In this document: positions 62,795-64,000 of the stretch, in pieces
How positions within the stretch are numbered: position 1 is the stretch's first letter
How the letters are laid out: each line of letters starts with the position of its first letter
From: Pycnococcus provasolii
Taxonomy: Eukaryota; Chlorophyta; Pseudoscourfieldiophyceae; Pseudoscourfieldiales; Pycnococcaceae
Direction: 5' to 3'
NCBI GenBank assembly: GCA_938743325.2
Contig: OW568872.1
Coordinates: 806,001 to 870,000 of the forward strand
Length of the DNA stretch: 64,000 nucleotides
The notes under the pieces: model-generated
Told to the model about the DNA's origin: nothing
What the model saw: the letters and a program-made list of their open reading frames with translations, nothing else
Database searches by the model: none
Translations under genes and position numbers: made by a program

Positions 62795-63945
62795 GAGTGG
62801 CGGGTGGAGAATGACGGACGGAGTAAACGGACGGGCCGGACGGGCCGGGGGGGCGTAGGAGGCGGCAACGCGTACAACGGAGGCGGGCAGGAAGGAGCTC
62901 GAACAACAAGGGTCAACTTCAGTCAAGGGAGCGGAAAGGAGGTGGCCAGTGGCCGGCGTAATAAGGGGGGAGGGAGGGAGGGAGGGACGGACGGATGGGA
63001 GGGAGGCAGACCTGCAGGTGCAACGGTCACCTGGGAGTGGAGAGTGATTGTTAACCCCTACTTTTTTTAACCCACGACCGACCCGGGTGCACCCAGGTGG
63101 AAAAATGGGACACACACGGAAGAGCCCTTGCCGCCAACACTCTTGGAGTCTTGCCCTCCGCAGTCCGCACGCGAAGTGAGGGAACCTTGTGGGCTTGTTT
63201 TCTCAGGGGAGCAACCGGAGCACATGTTACCGCTCGTTCCTCTCACGACAGGGCCAAAATTCTGTTGGATAATAGGGACCATGTCGAGTATTGTCGACAT
63301 CCAGTCAGTCAACAACGCGCACACGCGAACTATGGCTAGGAGGGACACCTGATAGGGACCAAGTCGACATCCAGTTGACATCCATTGCGCGTTGTCGACC
63401 TTCTTCAAGGACTTGCTCGTGTTTGCACTTTTCCTTGAGCGGCCCGGGACAACGGGCCGAGGGGCTCCGGCAAGCGGCAGCTTGGTCGAGGCCCCCTCTC
63501 GTCCATTCAGGTCTGTATACATCCAGTCAACAGCGCAAGTTGCGCAGGCAACCATGCGCAGATTCCGCAAATCCATAGCAAATATTTTAAGATCAGCAAA
63601 TCCAGCCTGCCCATCCAGCCTTAGGTTACCTTCTTGCCCGTTGGGTGTCCCCTTGGGTGTCTCTCAATCTCGACAGCAGACTGGCTGGGCTTAGCCTCCC
63701 CTGAGTCCCCTCCCCTCCCCTCTTTCACGTCCACTCACATACTGTACTGTACATACAGTACGTCCTCACTCCTCACTCCTCACTCACAACCAACAGCACG
63801 GACGGACATTCATTCATTCTTCTCACCTTTCTTTCTTCTTTCTTCGAAGCAAAGAAGCACGACGAATAACGCACGCTGTTTGCTAGCAGCAGAGAACCAG
63901 CGGCACAACCAGCTGCTCCCCTCAACTACTTGACGCGAACACGGA
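62795..63945. other. Upstream region of the topoisomerase gene
   Basis: No ATPase, first Myb repeat or other domain was recognised in any frame. 62966-62990 is a GGGA run; 63267-63400 contains imperfect repeats of TGGATGTCGAC and CGACNTGGTCCCTAT (minus strand). TACTGTACTGTACATACAGT lies at 63740-63759, about 200 bp before a possible plus-strand start. Confidence 0.5.
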
Positions 63946-64000
63946 ATGGAACACATGTTTCACACAAACAACAACAACGGCAACAACATGACTGCTCCTC
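63946..64000 (+). CDS. Possible start of a gene cut by the right edge
   Basis: An ATG at 63946 begins MEHMFHTNNNNGNNMTAP and stays open to the window end (18 codons). It follows a long C/T-rich leader (63700-63900) of the kind seen before other genes here. Too short to identify. Confidence 0.35.
   Translation, partial: MEHMFHTNNNNGNNMTAP

Noticed and set aside
63067-63576. 169-codon minus-strand frame upstream of the topoisomerase as a missing 5' exon
   Set aside because: No ATPase or Myb motif, and it is built partly from local imperfect repeats of TGGATGTCGAC.
1-64000. CRISPR array or bacterial operon structure
   Set aside because: The direct repeats are coding, LTR or microsatellite; gene content, the intron and the spacing are eukaryotic.

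Overview
This is nuclear DNA of a small, intron-poor eukaryote, most likely a flagellate prasinophyte-type green alga. Support: two intraflagellar transport genes (IFT70 and IFT80); short proteins with plastid-type N-termini; a proline/threonine-rich wall or surface glycoprotein of the green-algal kind; an AIR9-type microtubule-associated module, known mainly from plants and some protists; eukaryotic glutathione synthetase; and genes that are nearly all single-exon, 50-900 bp apart, on both strands. Only one intron is well supported (48786-48889). No rRNA, tRNA or CRISPR array was found by eye.

Layout. 1-5.1 kb: three minus-strand genes (a coiled-coil protein cut by the left edge, a membrane-anchored NHL propeller, an orphan multipass protein). 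5.8-10.7 kb: WDR53-like protein, plastid-type di-iron hydroxylase, small SAP-like protein, TPR protein. 11.15-12.9 kb: a young, compact LTR retroelement with identical 383-bp LTRs and one gag-like ORF, next to a broken Tudor-like gene relic. 13.9-17.3 kb: Myb + JAMM deubiquitinase (MYSM1-like) and a bromodomain-like protein, both chromatin-type. 17.7-26.3 kb: secreted and surface proteins (cysteine-rich protein, hydroxyproline-rich glycoprotein, a large DUF5695-like secreted protein) and a RING protein. 26.4-32.6 kb: two-pore K+ channel with an EF-hand, Aha1-N cochaperone, ankyrin protein, double-hotdog thioesterase. 32.9-45.0 kb: one giant gene (about 4031 aa), half of it nested tandem repeats, followed by Kelch repeats and an AIR9-like C-terminus. 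45.1-53.6 kb: SDR reductase, RCC1 protein, a two-exon conserved protein, a small plastid membrane protein and glutathione synthetase. 54.0-59.2 kb: divergent IFT70/IFT80 pair. 59.8-62.8 kb: a topoisomerase II that lacks the ATPase domain and carries a Myb domain in its place.

The most unusual object is the topoisomerase gene. The complete DNA-cleavage core (TOPRIM, active-site tyrosine) is preserved, but the GHKL ATPase is replaced exactly at the domain boundary by a Myb repeat, and a bZIP-like basic motif sits near the C-terminus. Next are the giant repeat/Kelch/AIR9 protein, the TR-GAG-like retroelement, and the K+ channel with an EF-hand between its two pore halves. Starts below were taken at the first plausible in-frame ATG. 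Many genes have a pyrimidine-rich tract just before that ATG.
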